A stretch of 21,203 nt of DNA, taken from the NCBI GenBank assembly GCA_000969725.1, contig JXSR01S063298.1; one strand, 5' to 3'. The notes under the pieces were generated by a model. That model saw only the letters and a list, made by a program, of their open reading frames with translations, had not been told where the DNA came from and ran no database searches. Position numbers and translations under genes: made by a program. Of this stretch, positions 1 to 9,999 are shown piece by piece. Each line of letters begins with the position of its first letter. Position 1 is the first letter of the stretch. Origin of the DNA: Ophiothrix spiculata (taxonomy: Eukaryota; Echinodermata; Ophiuroidea; Amphilepidida; Ophiotrichidae).

Positions 1-840
1 AAAAGGGGGAACGGCTTTGACGCTAATAACAAAAATTGCTCAAGCGTGTATTTTTGGCATCATTCAGGTTCTTAAAGTACACGCTCTAAACTATCAATTT
101 CATCAAAAAAATTGCATATATACCAAACATGACACTTATGCCATAATTTGGCTGAAATCTACCTGACTATTTTGTGGTGGAGAGGAAAGTTATACCATTC
201 AAAACCTTAAATAATATCCTTTTTAACCTTTTCACCTGTTGGCCAAGGAAATTTACTAATTTTAACCCATTTTCCAGTAAATCAGAGACCCTTTATCAGA
301 TTTTGAGGTGGAAGTTGCAATGGCAGGTTATATTTTCATATCATTTTCTGGGACTTTTTTGTCGGTACAGTATTCAAATTGGTAGATTTATGCTAGAGGT
401 AAATGTCTTTTAATTACAATTTGCAGATATTTCATTCAACTTGATCAAGATGTCTTTACAGTATAATATCTGGGCTAAGTCATTATCTGGGAGGTCAGGA
501 TTTAATTGGATCAAATTAATACTTGACTTGCTATAAGTGTTTGATTGTATAAATTCACTCAATTTACTCGCATCTTGAATTTCTTTTTCTGATGGGCTGC
601 CTTGGTTATGATTGAGAAATGTGAAGTCATAATAAAATGGTAGGCAATCTTACTAAATGTTTACTGAATCATAAATTGACATATAAATTCAATGAAAATT
701 CATGAGTAACAGTTTTGACCAGGAAATTATTTTTGAAAAAAAGGTTATTTCAAATTGTTTGGAAAATAAATTTAAATAGTGCAGTAGTTTTAGTGTTTAT
801 GTCTTTTTTTTCCCCTACAAAATTTTGAAAAGTTACTCAT
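1..840. other. AT-rich DNA, no gene seen
   Basis: I see no splice-bounded open frame, RNA gene or inverted repeat here. The 79-codon frame at 174-413 has AT-driven composition and no recognisable domain. The stretch reads as intron or intergenic DNA. Confidence 0.5.
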
Positions 841-854
841 TTTTAAATGTACAT

Positions 855-910
855 GTGCAAATAGTTTAGATTTTAATAGGGAGTGCAAATAGTTTAAATT
901 TTAATAGGGA
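855..910. repeat. Tandem duplication, 2 x 28 bp
   Basis: The units at 855-882 and 883-910 differ at one position only (tttaga versus tttaaa) and abut exactly. This looks like a recent local duplication. No function is implied. Confidence 0.9.
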
Positions 911-1102
911 ATTAGAAATTGTGCTAATCACACCAGATTGCCTATGCAATGAAGAATGTATTGCCACCTTTTTGAAAAAGAATATTGATTTTATAAATCA
1001 AATGCTGGAAAAGACTACAGAGACCTGTTTCTCGTTTGCATTGCTTATCTTATGTTGTTAAAGAAAACATAAATGATGAGTCAAATGTTACCAAACTTGC
1101 AG

Positions 1103-1249
1103 AAATCAGTCATGAAAGGACAGTCAACTATTTTGAGCAAGCTTGACAGATTCATCCACAAATGCTTGCCACATGTTGCTAAAGCCATTGAAAATCATTC
1201 ACAATTGACTGTCAAGTGTTTGAGAGTCAAATCATTGGCACAGACTATG
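1103..1249 (+). CDS. Possible internal exon, unidentified (weak)
   Basis: A 147-bp stop-free block is bounded by AG at 1101-1102 (context cttgcag) and GT at 1250-1251 (context ATGGTATGAG). Read in phase 0 it gives exactly 49 codons, starting KSVMKGQSTILSKLDRF and ending KSLAQTM, with alternating basic and hydrophobic residues that could form helices. The upstream pyrimidine tract is poor. About 70 bp downstream, in another frame, a further protein-like run (FDEFSALGNEEKEGFAW, about 1321-1371) is cut by stops, and an AATAAA lies at 1487-1492. It could be a real exon near a gene end, the remains of a transposon protein, or chance. I recognise no domain. Confidence 0.22.
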
Positions 1250-1499
1250 GTATGAGCAGCTGGCAAAATGGACAAGGCATAGGAAGTATAAAAAGACATT
1301 ATTATGGAGGTAAAAACTAGTTTGATGAGTTCAGCGCACTGGGGAATGAGGAGAAAGAGGGATTTGCTTGGGCAGCTGTTAGGAGGGATGTTTAGGGACT
1401 AGCAGCAGAAATGGCATTTTTGAGGAAAAGCGGAAAATGCAGTTATTTTCAAGGGCTCATCATTAACATAAGTTGTATTTATACAAAATAAAACACATA

Positions 1500-2560
1500 A
1501 GGCATTAACATTTTGCCAGCCGCTCAATTAAAAAAAAAATAATGCCACCGACATTAATGGTGTCGTAGCTTGTTTGGGCAAGATGATTTAAATTAGGGAA
1601 ATTATAATGAATGCAAAATGTGTGATTTTTAAAAATTTGTATGAGATTTTTTTTTTAATTTTTAGAACCACACATATTTCCAAAATGTTTTACAAAAATA
1701 AATCACACAAATAAAAAAAATCAATAAAAACTTGAATCACATAGTTTTATTTAAGAAATACAAATACTGAGAAAAAAACCAATAGAAACAGTTTAAATCC
1801 TCTCTCTTCAGCGTGTGCTTTAAAAGTCATTTTTATTTATTTGGTTTTAAACTTTAGACATTATGGATTTAGGAATTGTAATAAAACTCCTACACATAAG
1901 GTTGTGACTTCAGGAAGGATTTCAATTTAACAACCACAGCCCTGAATTTTATAACATCCAAATCTGGTTTTGTATTTGACAGCAATGATGAAAACCTATT
2001 ATTTAGATCCACATAATATTAGCCAAGGCCTTGCAGTGAAGTTCACCATGTTTATAAAACAATTTGTACAACCAAATGTTATGTTATTGTGATTCAAGTT
2101 CTGAAACTATCTAAAGCCTTTTGGCCTCCTTTACTTATCCAGATTTCCAGTTTCCTAAATTAAAATCCACCTGCATACTTCCATTATAGAAATAATGTAA
2201 ACCTGGGATGTTTCAATTTCTCTATTTATCTGATTTTGCAATTAATTTCCTCCAAGACCTAATGCATTTTGCCCATATGCCTCCCTCTCCGAGACTGGGT
2301 ATGAGTCATGAGCAAATGGAATATTGGTAGAAAAAAATGAATTCTTTGTTACCATAGAATAATGTCAATTTAAATTTATATTCAGACTGAATTTCACATG
2401 AATAAATTGCAAAGCATGTTAGCTCAGAACATTTTTTGTAATTAACCTTAGTTAGATGCACCCAAGTTGAATGCACTCGAAAGAATCTGTAAAACAAATC
2501 TTAATAATAAACGGTGCTTTAAATTGTAGATGAATCAAAGAGATATGTTTCAATCATCAT
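1500..2560. other. AT-rich DNA, no gene seen; weak foldback at 1613-1715
   Basis: There is no convincing exon. At 1613-1715 the run aaatgtgtgattttt is repeated in inverted form as aaataaatcacacaaat, with an A/T-rich loop. The match is imperfect and low in complexity, so it may be an old foldback or chance. Confidence 0.4.
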
Positions 2561-2569
2561 AAATGATAA

Positions 2570-2588
2570 ATGTCAATAACATTGACAT
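2570..2588. repeat. Short palindrome, 8-bp arms
   Basis: ATGTCAAT and ATTGACAT are separated by the 3-nt loop aac. This is a perfect but short inverted repeat in AT-rich DNA, with nothing around it suggesting a site or terminator. Confidence 0.6.
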
Positions 2589-2880
2589 ATTAATAACATT
2601 TAGGGATCAATTTCAACAATTATGAGTGTTAATAATGATGATGATGAGATCTATTTCAATTAGGAGCAGCCTGATAGTATTGATTGCATTGTGAGTTCAT
2701 AGCTTGCTAGCTAGAGCCAGATTGTCAACCATGTGCGTCTTTTAAAAGCCCAACTATTAAATATGTGTACTGCATCTTTGCCTGGGGAACATTTATTTGT
2801 CAGGTGTCATTTAACAATGTCTGTGTTTTGACTGAAATGCATGATATAGAATGGGAATCATAGTGAAAGAAAATTTACTA

Positions 2881-3002
2881 GAAAACATCAAAATTAGCTA
2901 CAATCTTAGAAAACATGCTGGAAACTTCAAAACTAGCTACAATATCATGGAAACAATATAAGAAAGACATCAAAAGCTAACTACAGTCATGTTGAATTTC
3001 TT
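2881..3002. repeat. Degenerate tandem repeat, period ~41 bp, three copies
   Basis: Units beginning at about 2881, 2921 and 2963 share the pattern gaaa(a/g)catcaaaa(t)tagcta followed by cta-ca-tc-tg. A fourth, poorer copy may start near 3003. This is an old minisatellite. Confidence 0.65.
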
Positions 3003-3119
3003 GAAACTGGCCAAAATATAGTACAAGAAAACATAACACCTATAGGCTAATAACATTCTCTGTTGTACAACATTCACCTTACTACAAAAGTCCATTGCGA
3101 TAATAGATGTAGCAAACAA

Positions 3120-3478
3120 CCCATTTACTTGAAACACACCTGATTGTAGTTATTTCTGTAAGGTGTAACTTTACAAATTGATGCTGCCATGTTGAGATGT
3201 CACATGATGTCAGGACGTCATACCTTGGTAGAGTAAATGATCACCATAGAGGCACAAAGAGTAACCGATATGGGTTGCCGAGGAACCTTTGTCAAGATAC
3301 CATTTATTCCAAATGCACCGGAGTTTTACCTATGATTGTAGTTGATTCAGTAAGGTGTAACTTGTCAAATTTATCCTGCCATGTAGAGTTGTCATGTCAG
3401 GACATCATGGCTTGGTAGATCACCACAGATGCACAAAGAGTAACTGATATGGGTTGCCGAGGAACCTTTGTCAAGATA
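3120..3478. repeat. Tandem duplication, 2 x ~180 bp, diverged
   Basis: Copy 1 (about 3120-3298) and copy 2 (about 3299-3478) align along their whole length. The best-kept part is the last ~45 bp of each, which includes ggttgccgaggaacctttgt in both with one nearby difference. The 5' ends also match (ccatttactt/ccatttattc). The 73-codon frame at 3197-3418 spans the copy junction and is a by-product of the repeat. The unit length would suit a satellite monomer, but only two copies are present. Confidence 0.8.
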
Positions 3479-4205
3479 CTCTCTCATAATTATGTGTCTT
3501 TTTTATGACTGTGAGTAAAAGTGTATTTTGACCCAGAGTATTTTCAAAGACCTGAAATATTTTACATACTTAGCAACCATTTATAATACAGTTGAGTTGT
3601 TTTTAATAAATTGAGTTACAGAAGCAGAATGTTCTGTAATAAATGTTTTTACTTTCCACTAATAATTTTCCTAAACACCTACTGTAAGATGACATTGGAT
3701 ATCTACAACTAAATCCATGAAAGAATTGCTCAACTTATGACATCAGCATTTAAAAGGTTACAGAACTGAAATATTAAAAATGCATGCTGCATGTATTATA
3801 GAGCGTATAGCAAATAGTTCTGATATACAGGTGTTTTCTACATTATAATCCAAGTTTTGTATAGAATCATCCTCAAACGCTTCCTCCTTCAACCTGATTG
3901 ATGGCTGGCCTATTTTCATGGACATTTTATTAGCAAAGTAAAAGTACAAACTCAACAAAACAAACAAGCAAATCAAATCTGTGTTAAGTTGAAATGACTT
4001 GAAGGAAAGAAAGAATGGCGATTGAATGATAGGTTATTGGCAGCGCATTTCAACATAACAACATGTTGATGAAAAACACAATTTTCCAATTTGAATAAAA
4101 AAGTGGTACCTACTAAATCAGCAGGTTGCAATAAGTAGACTCCGACACATGTGTTGAATTGTTGTTAGGAATCATTGATATGATTGCAATGATAGTGTAA
4201 AGAGA
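3479..4205. other. AT-rich DNA, no gene seen
   Basis: No exon, repeat family or RNA gene was recognised. The minus-strand frame at 3758-3976 is AT-driven and has no splice context worth noting. Confidence 0.45.
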
Positions 4206-4208
4206 CTA

Positions 4209-4620
4209 AGCAAAACAGGAGATATTTTTAGCCTGAAGAAACACTAGTGACATGCACTGTCCCGGAGCAAGTGTCTCTTTCTCTACATCTATGTCAGCTC
4301 CAGCAACCCTACATGATGCCTCATAGTACCCTGGAGGTACAGGTGTTGCCACGCCAACTGAATCTTCCGCAACAACCCTACACCAGGTCAAGAACCTCCG
4401 TCTTGGTGAGGTAGCGTTATCAAGCACGCAATACAGGCCAGATGATCCACTAAGGTGTCATAATACGGAGACTATGTTTGGTTTGAGTTGATGCAGGAGA
4501 AACAGAGACTGGTGCTCCGGTTGTGAAATTAACAAGTTTGATGAGGATGTTTAGCATCCCAAAAGAGTCTTTGTTGACAGAGCTGATGTTACACGAAACT
4601 TGTTGTGGAATCTTGTAGTG
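4209..4620 (-). pseudogene. Coding-like block broken by a frameshift, unidentified
   Basis: Two adjoining minus-strand open frames read like one protein. The first (4620-4453, 56 codons) contains IPQQVSCNISSVNKDSFG and STQTKHSLRIMTP, then a stop. The second (4457-4209, 83 codons), one frame over, continues LSGSSGLYCVLDNATS, then TWCRVVAEDSVGVATPVPPG and ends before a stop at 4208-4206. GC is clearly higher than in the flanks. Just upstream on the minus strand there is a good acceptor context: pyrimidine-rich CTCCTCTTTTTGATTCTTAAC, then CTACAAG. The spaced cysteines and the SGLYC run are faintly immunoglobulin-like, but I would not assign a domain. It is on the same strand as the cadherin exon 9 kb away; a link is unproven. 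It could be a pseudogenised exon, a sequencing indel in a real exon, or a transposon relic. Confidence 0.35.
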
Positions 4621-4639
4621 TTAAGAATCAAAAAGAGGA

Positions 4640-5265
4640 GTTTCTGCTTCATGGTGACATTTTATGTATTCATATCAAATAAAATAATCTTGAAGTTTTG
4701 ATTTTGAAGTATCACATGCTCTGAATATACTGACTTATGTTTCATAATGATATTTACGGTATGACTAGTGATGACAAGGAATATATTTACTTGCCATAGA
4801 GTGTTTCAAAGTGAGAAATATTCTTTTGGATGGTACACAAACCACCTGACGTGCTTTAGCATGTCAGGTTATAAGAAGAACCAGCTTGATGTGTGTTTCC
4901 TAAAATAGGATGCAAAATTTTGCCCATTATTTAGTCATCTTAGATTTTTAAAAAATCAATATGTGTAAATGCTAGCTAGGTTATTTGAAGAAAAACTTGG
5001 TTCCAAACAGCAGATATCATTGTTTTCATTCAAAAGAAGAACACAACCTGATGTTCGGTTGCATATAATAAAAACAGATACCGTTTTATGTCAATAATAT
5101 AAAAAAAGTTAGTACAGTGTACTAGCATTTCAATGTGACTTTTGACTGAATTTTCCTATTTGAATTCTTGAATAGGGCATAATGACTTCTTAATTGCACC
5201 ATGTGCTATATCTCTACTTTATCAATTTTCAAATCTAAGAATAATTACATGGGTTAGAATAATTT
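4640..5265. other. AT-rich DNA with one hairpin, no gene seen
   Basis: Apart from the hairpin at 4844-4869 I see no coding or repeat signal. Confidence 0.4.
4844..4869. repeat. 12-bp-arm hairpin with 2-nt loop
   Basis: ACCTGACGTGCT and AGCATGTCAGGT flank tt. The one mismatch would be a G-U pair if transcribed from the plus strand, so the RNA stem would be uninterrupted. The flanks do not extend the pairing, so a microRNA precursor is unlikely. Confidence 0.7.
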
Positions 5266-5389
5266 GTCGACCTCTGCTATCTACTGAAGACAGCACACCT
5301 GTATAATTGAACAAGGTATTTATATGTGTCGACCTCTGCTATCTACTGAAGACAGCACACCTGTATAATTGAACAAGGTATTTATATGT
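5266..5389. repeat. Exact tandem duplication, 2 x 62 bp
   Basis: Units 5266-5327 and 5328-5389 are identical base for base, starting gtcgacctctgctatctact. No divergence means a very recent duplication, a polymorphism or an assembly artefact. Confidence 0.95.
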
Positions 5390-5537
5390 ACCTTGATTGC
5401 ATAAACATTGCTCTAGTATTTTAGTGAGGAGGTTATAAGTTGTTTCAGTGATGTACCATTACATATTAAGGGCTGGTTATTATGGAGTTTTCGTTAAATG
5501 GTGCACATTAAGAAGTGAGCCAATAAAAAAGAGGGCC

Positions 5538-5557
5538 AGCACGTAGCTCTACGTGCT
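5538..5557. repeat. Palindrome AGCACGTAG-CT-CTACGTGCT
   Basis: Two perfect 9-bp arms are separated by 2 nt. Each arm carries CACGTA/TACGTG, which resembles an E-box half. A binding site cannot be claimed from one instance. Confidence 0.75.
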
Positions 5558-6065
5558 AAATTTATTTTCATATAGCAATGCGCGCAGGTTTCTGAGACAA
5601 ACCATTTTTTTTGACAAGTCCTTTACATGTCCAGTTGGTCTACCTGTCAGTACAAAATATTATTAGGGTAACAATTAAGATAGGATTAGTTTAGTACCAG
5701 TAATAAAAAAGTTGTCCAAAAGTTCATTAAAGAGTCAGCCAAACAAGTTTCATAAATTTTGAGTCATTCATATGCACATAAATCATCTTGACACTTTTAT
5801 AGAATGTAATTTTTGAAGGTAGGAAAACATAATTGGTAAAATGTGCTAATGTCGCGCCAGCACATTTCTGACTTGACTGTGCGCATTGATGCAATTAAGC
5901 TTTTAGTTGTGTGCATTGATAGTTACTTACGTGTTACATTTATTGCCTGTCAAATTCATCACCTCGGTTGTGTGAGTAGTCACAACAAGGTACTATGAAC
6001 ATGTGAATAGGTTAGTAGAGGTAAAGAGGTGAAATTGTCATAATCATCGACAATTATTGGTAGAG

Positions 6066-6084
6066 AATGATAAAGTTTATCATT
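6066..6084. repeat. Palindrome AATGATAAA-g-TTTATCATT
   Basis: Perfect 9-bp arms surround a single central base in AT-rich DNA. Two GATAA motifs face each other; a GATA-factor site is possible but unsupported. Confidence 0.65.
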
Positions 6085-6537
6085 TCAAGATTACAATATG
6101 ACACCTCAAATTGGTGCAATTCTCTTCCACTTTTGTGTATTTATTTGAGTTGTTATATTGCAATCATTAAATTGCATGTAACCTTTCACAAATATCTGTT
6201 TACCCATCACGCTCCGTCTGACAATTGGTATGAAATTTAACGCAACAATTTTCGAGTACTTGCAGAGAAGCAGTCTAGAACATGTTTACCGAGTTGTTAG
6301 ATGTTAAATGATGACGTTCAAGTGTTCCAATTATTAGCGAGTACCTTTCTTCTATTTGAATTGCACTATTTTAGAAGTTGGTATCAAATTTAACTGCATA
6401 GCTTGAGCTGTGAGGGAAACGTGAGTAAAAATAGTCTTGCATTTTGTTTGAGTCCTAGAGGTGAAAGTGACATTTCATGATGTTTATATGAAGATGCCTG
6501 TAGTAAGTTACACAAGACACAAGAATTTTGTTTACCA

Positions 6538-7232
6538 GGGGGGGGGTACTCAAAAATAATTTGGGTAGGTATGAGATCCGCAATACTCAACATAGGGTCT
6601 TGCAGACACGGCTGTTTGTTGCGCTCATTTATTAATTTTTTGACAAAAGATTACTGTTAAAAGAAATTAATGTTGTAAAAGTGTTTTAATTATTTCTGGA
6701 ATTAGGTGTTGGAACATCAAATTTGTTTCAAAATATAACATTTTCGGCCAATATTTTGAGATTTCATTATGGTGGCGCTGTTCATTTTTTTTGAAATTCA
6801 TTATGCATATTGCATAAATTAAGTATTCAGTATTTGAATTATATATTCTATAATTTATAATAGATAGCGCCACCAATAATGTGCATTTGGTTAAAAATGA
6901 GCACTATATCAATAGGATCAAACAGCTGTGCAGAACGAATTTTTGATCAAAAATATTGTTTCATGATGGAACTGATTTTGCCCGAATTGGGGTCTCAGGA
7001 ACTGCCTTTTCCCCATAAAAATATGACTATTTGAGCTGAAAAATGCTCAAAATCAGGATGAAAAACATAAAAAAACACACTTTTTGAGTCGTTTTCTTTG
7101 AAAATGGGGTCTTTGAAACTGAAGTAATCTTGAAAAGAGCATCTTGGTGAGTGGAAGAGGAGGCTTGAAAAGGGGCTCTTGAGGGCGGCACATACCCATA
7201 CCTTCTGTCAATGTACCCCCTCCCCCCCCCCC
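6538..7232. mobile_element. Foldback DNA element with poly-G/poly-C ends (~695 bp)
   Basis: The left end is a G run, then GGTACTC, then GGTAGGTATGAGATCCGC. Read on the other strand, the right end is a G run, then GGGGGTACATTG, then GGTATGGGTATGTGCCGCC. The ends are thus imperfect terminal inverted repeats of about 40-50 bp. No transposase is visible, so the element is non-autonomous. The open frames at 7053-7289 (minus) and 7211-7429 (plus) run through the C/G tract and are not genes. Boundaries are set by the homopolymer runs and I see no clear target duplication. The termini resemble dispersed repeats I have seen in echinoderm DNA, a memory not checked here. Confidence 0.6.
6770..6875. repeat. 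Nested inverted repeat TGGTGGCGCT ... AGCGCCACCA
   Basis: The 10-bp arms at 6770-6779 and 6866-6875 are perfect and GC-rich, while the ~86 bp between them is almost all A/T. The pairing extends weakly outward through ATTA/TAAT. This may be a small element inserted in the larger foldback, or its inner stem. No clean target duplication is visible. Confidence 0.6.
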
Positions 7233-9500
7233 TCGACTTAGAATATCTTCTTGCCAGTTGCCCAATTTTTCAACTTGTATCAAATTCAACCAAATACTTG
7301 AAAGTTGTTTTAGGGATGTGTATCCTTATGTCGATATTGCCTGGGATCATATTTGTTTATCATAGGTTAAATTTATCAGGGTTTCCTAGGCCCAATTTTT
7401 GGGTTGAACTACATCTGCAATTTTACTAACGAAAACTGATAGACGCTAGAAAAAACAGCTCTTAATTGCCTCCTTTTAATGGATGTCAACACTGGGCTGT
7501 GTCAAAACCTTATTTAGTTTCAATCAAGTAACAAGTTAGTCCATAAAGTAGCTATCTCCCCTTAGTTTGCCTTAAACTTAAAACAGGGCTGCCTGACAAC
7601 CATTTGATCAAATGTAATCAGTGATAATTGGCATGAAATGTGCAGTCAAATTAAGTCACCATGTCAAGTATCAAATAATCACTAGCTGGCAAATTTCAGG
7701 GAAATTACTGTGGACTATTTCAAAAATAAAATGAGTCCAGGTTTTCTCATAATGTTTTGTTTCAATAATGGGGCTGATGTATAATTGGAGTGAACTTTAA
7801 AAGCAAAGTAAGTTATTTTGTTTACTAAAATTATGTGGGCAATTGGCATCAGGTTGATGAATCTAGATTTCAGGGGAAATTTGGGTTGTAGCTCGTGAAT
7901 ATTGAGCCGGCAGTGTTGAAAGTGACATCAGCTGGTGACTTGCAACAGGTACAATTTTGATACAGACTTCTTCCTCTGCAATGGAATTTTCTCCACATTA
8001 CTTGTAAGAAATCCAGCTCTAAATATGAGCTCCCTATAGAACTTTCCAAGGATAGGCACCAAATGTGTCCACATAATATCGAAAGGTTTTTTTTTTAGAT
8101 TCACACTCCTAAAGGACATCCCATATCACACTATTATAAAAGTCAATGCTGAGAACCACAATTGCTCTTAAAGTGACAACAATATCTCCATGCCCCAAAA
8201 TTTCTTTATGGTATAATTTTTAGATATGATTTGGATATAGTATTTTCTTTAAAATTCAGCCTGATTAGCATGCTCGTCTGCCGGCCTGTCTCCAGCAACA
8301 TTACAATCAATCTGTAAGAAGTCATGCCGCTAGCCTGATCATGCAATACTGCATTTGCCATAAGGGAAAGATCCTGTTAGGTCCCTGTAGAATTGGCTTG
8401 GATTAGATACTAAGCTTCAACGCAATACATGATTTATGGCTTGTTGACGATGCTGTAAATGACAAGAACAAGCAAGTAACCGTGTTCTTAGGTTAACAGC
8501 ATCTCAGTAAATTACATTTTGTTGCTTAGGTGTTATGTTTCATGTTAAATTTATTGCTTTCTTACATGGATTTCAACAATTGCGCTTTTGTCAGATCTTT
8601 ACAAATTAGATTTCTTCACTTTTGACCTTTTGCATGTTTATCTTTCAGCCTCAGGAAAATTGAGTAAATATATTGGATTTACACATCTCACATTTTATTT
8701 ATCAAGGAGCATTTGACATTTTTTGTATATATGCAACTTGAATGAAAATGGAACCGTAAGTTGTATACAGAAAAAAGCAAAGTCTCGCATTCACCCAAAA
8801 AAATGTTGCATTCAGTAGGGAAGTTCATTGCCCGTTGCACAGTATAAGGATTTGAGCAGTAAATAGCAAGATATTCAAATATTCATCCTCACATCTTGCG
8901 AGTGATAGAATGGATTCACAAGTTTGTCATATCAGGTTTAACCACTAAAGATTCAGTTATGATGAAAAGAGCTAAATAATCTCATCTGTGGAAACACTTC
9001 AAATGCCATCATTCAAAACAGGAAAGCTTTGAATCATGATTAGGTTTCATTTTCTCAAGTTGAGTGTGAGGAAACTTCAGATGGAGAAGATACTTTGTGT
9101 GAATAAAGTGAAATATATAGCAATATCAATTTAAAATGGCAAAACAACCGAATGAAGATGTTCTTTTTGGTTGAGTATCTAGAAGATGACCAAATATGAT
9201 AATGAAACTTTTTGATTGGATGAGGTTTTTTCAGATTCTAAATACATCTGTCCGGAGTGCCTTGTGGTAATTATTGTGGAGAGTGCTATTAAGTCAAAAT
9301 TTTCACATTTTATATTAAAACAGTTTTTGTTCAATCCAAGTGATCAAATTCTTCAAGCCACAACTAAAAAGCAGCAGACAGACACCAAGAGGCAGTCTGA
9401 CAGCCAGGAGACTGCTGCAATACTATAGTTTATAAAAATTGAATAATCAGAATTTTCTCATTTTCATTTGGCAAAATTATTTAACTTGATATTGACAGTG
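7233..9500. other. AT-rich DNA, no gene seen
   Basis: No inverted-repeat element or firm exon was found. A slightly GC-richer patch at 8270-8470 has a short direct repeat (agcctgat.a..catgc, twice) and nothing else. A plus-strand frame at 9216-9428 has an acceptor-like ttttttcag at 9227-9235 but no domain. Confidence 0.4.
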
Positions 9501-9553
9501 TCCCATTCTTTTTTTTTTTTTTTTTAAATGCAACGTAACCTTGGCGTGCCACC

Positions 9554-9756
9554 ATGTCTGATCAACTCAATGCAGATGAAAATTTGATATCCTATGAAGA
9601 CCTCAAGAATAGCCTTTGCTGCGAAAGTGATGGACATATTATTCAATGGGCAATGTTTACCAAGAGCAATTGGATATCATGGTGACATCTGAGAGCAGGC
9701 AGGCATCTATGGCTGTATTATTGGGATGTGCCTTGGTACTTATCATGTGTTGTTAA
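9554..9756 (+). pseudogene. Possible decayed small membrane-anchored protein gene
   Basis: ATG at 9554 sits in a textbook vertebrate-type Kozak context (GCCACCATGT). It opens a 43-codon frame to 9685, beginning MSDQLNADENLISYEDLKNS. A second frame (9631-9756) overlaps it and reads VYQEQLDIMVTSESRQ, then a hydrophobic C-terminal run MAVLLGCALVLIMCC, then stop. An AATAAA follows at 9853-9858, about 100 bp after the stop. Joined by a single shift near 9620-9630, the two would give a protein of about 66 residues: acidic, soluble N-terminus and a C-terminal transmembrane anchor. No splice pair explains the shift. It may be a frameshifted pseudogene, a sequencing indel, or chance. I do not recognise a family. 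The 15-residue hydrophobic run is short for a bilayer span. Confidence 0.3.
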
Positions 9757-9939
9757 TTGAATATATGAGGTGCTAGTGTCATAATGTGGGGATATTATGC
9801 TCTTATAGAAAAGCTGAGGTGAAGTTGATTGAATTCAGAAAGGAAAAGACAGAATAAATGTCTTTATAAAAGGAGTAGGTTTTGTAACATTTGTTGCTTT
9901 AAGTTGAAACATTCTGTTTTGAATGGAAATTGCTTAGCC

Positions 9940-9999
9940 ATTCAGAAACATTCACAAATGCTTATAAGGGGACCTGATTTGGAAAAGAGAATGTTAAAA
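9940..9999. repeat. Dispersed direct repeat, copy A (60 bp)
   Basis: This segment matches 10830-10890 in the same orientation with about four substitutions and one 1-bp gap; both contain cttataag(g/a)ggacctgattt. Sequence on either side is unrelated, so the edges are sharp. Confidence 0.85.

Larger units (their letters stand above)
5390..6537. other. AT-rich DNA, no gene seen, two short palindromes
   Basis: Nothing coding or transposon-like was recognised apart from the palindromes listed at 5538-5557 and 6066-6084. Confidence 0.4.

Noticed and set aside
2626..2649. Short ATG/ATGATG microsatellite
   Set aside because: Only about four units; ordinary simple sequence.
9227..9428. Plus-strand frame after ttttttcag reading SKYICPECLV, like a zinc-finger end, then FNPSDQILQATTKKQQ
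   Set aside because: Only one Cys pair, no further ligands, and the parts would need two separate weak acceptors. Not enough for an exon.
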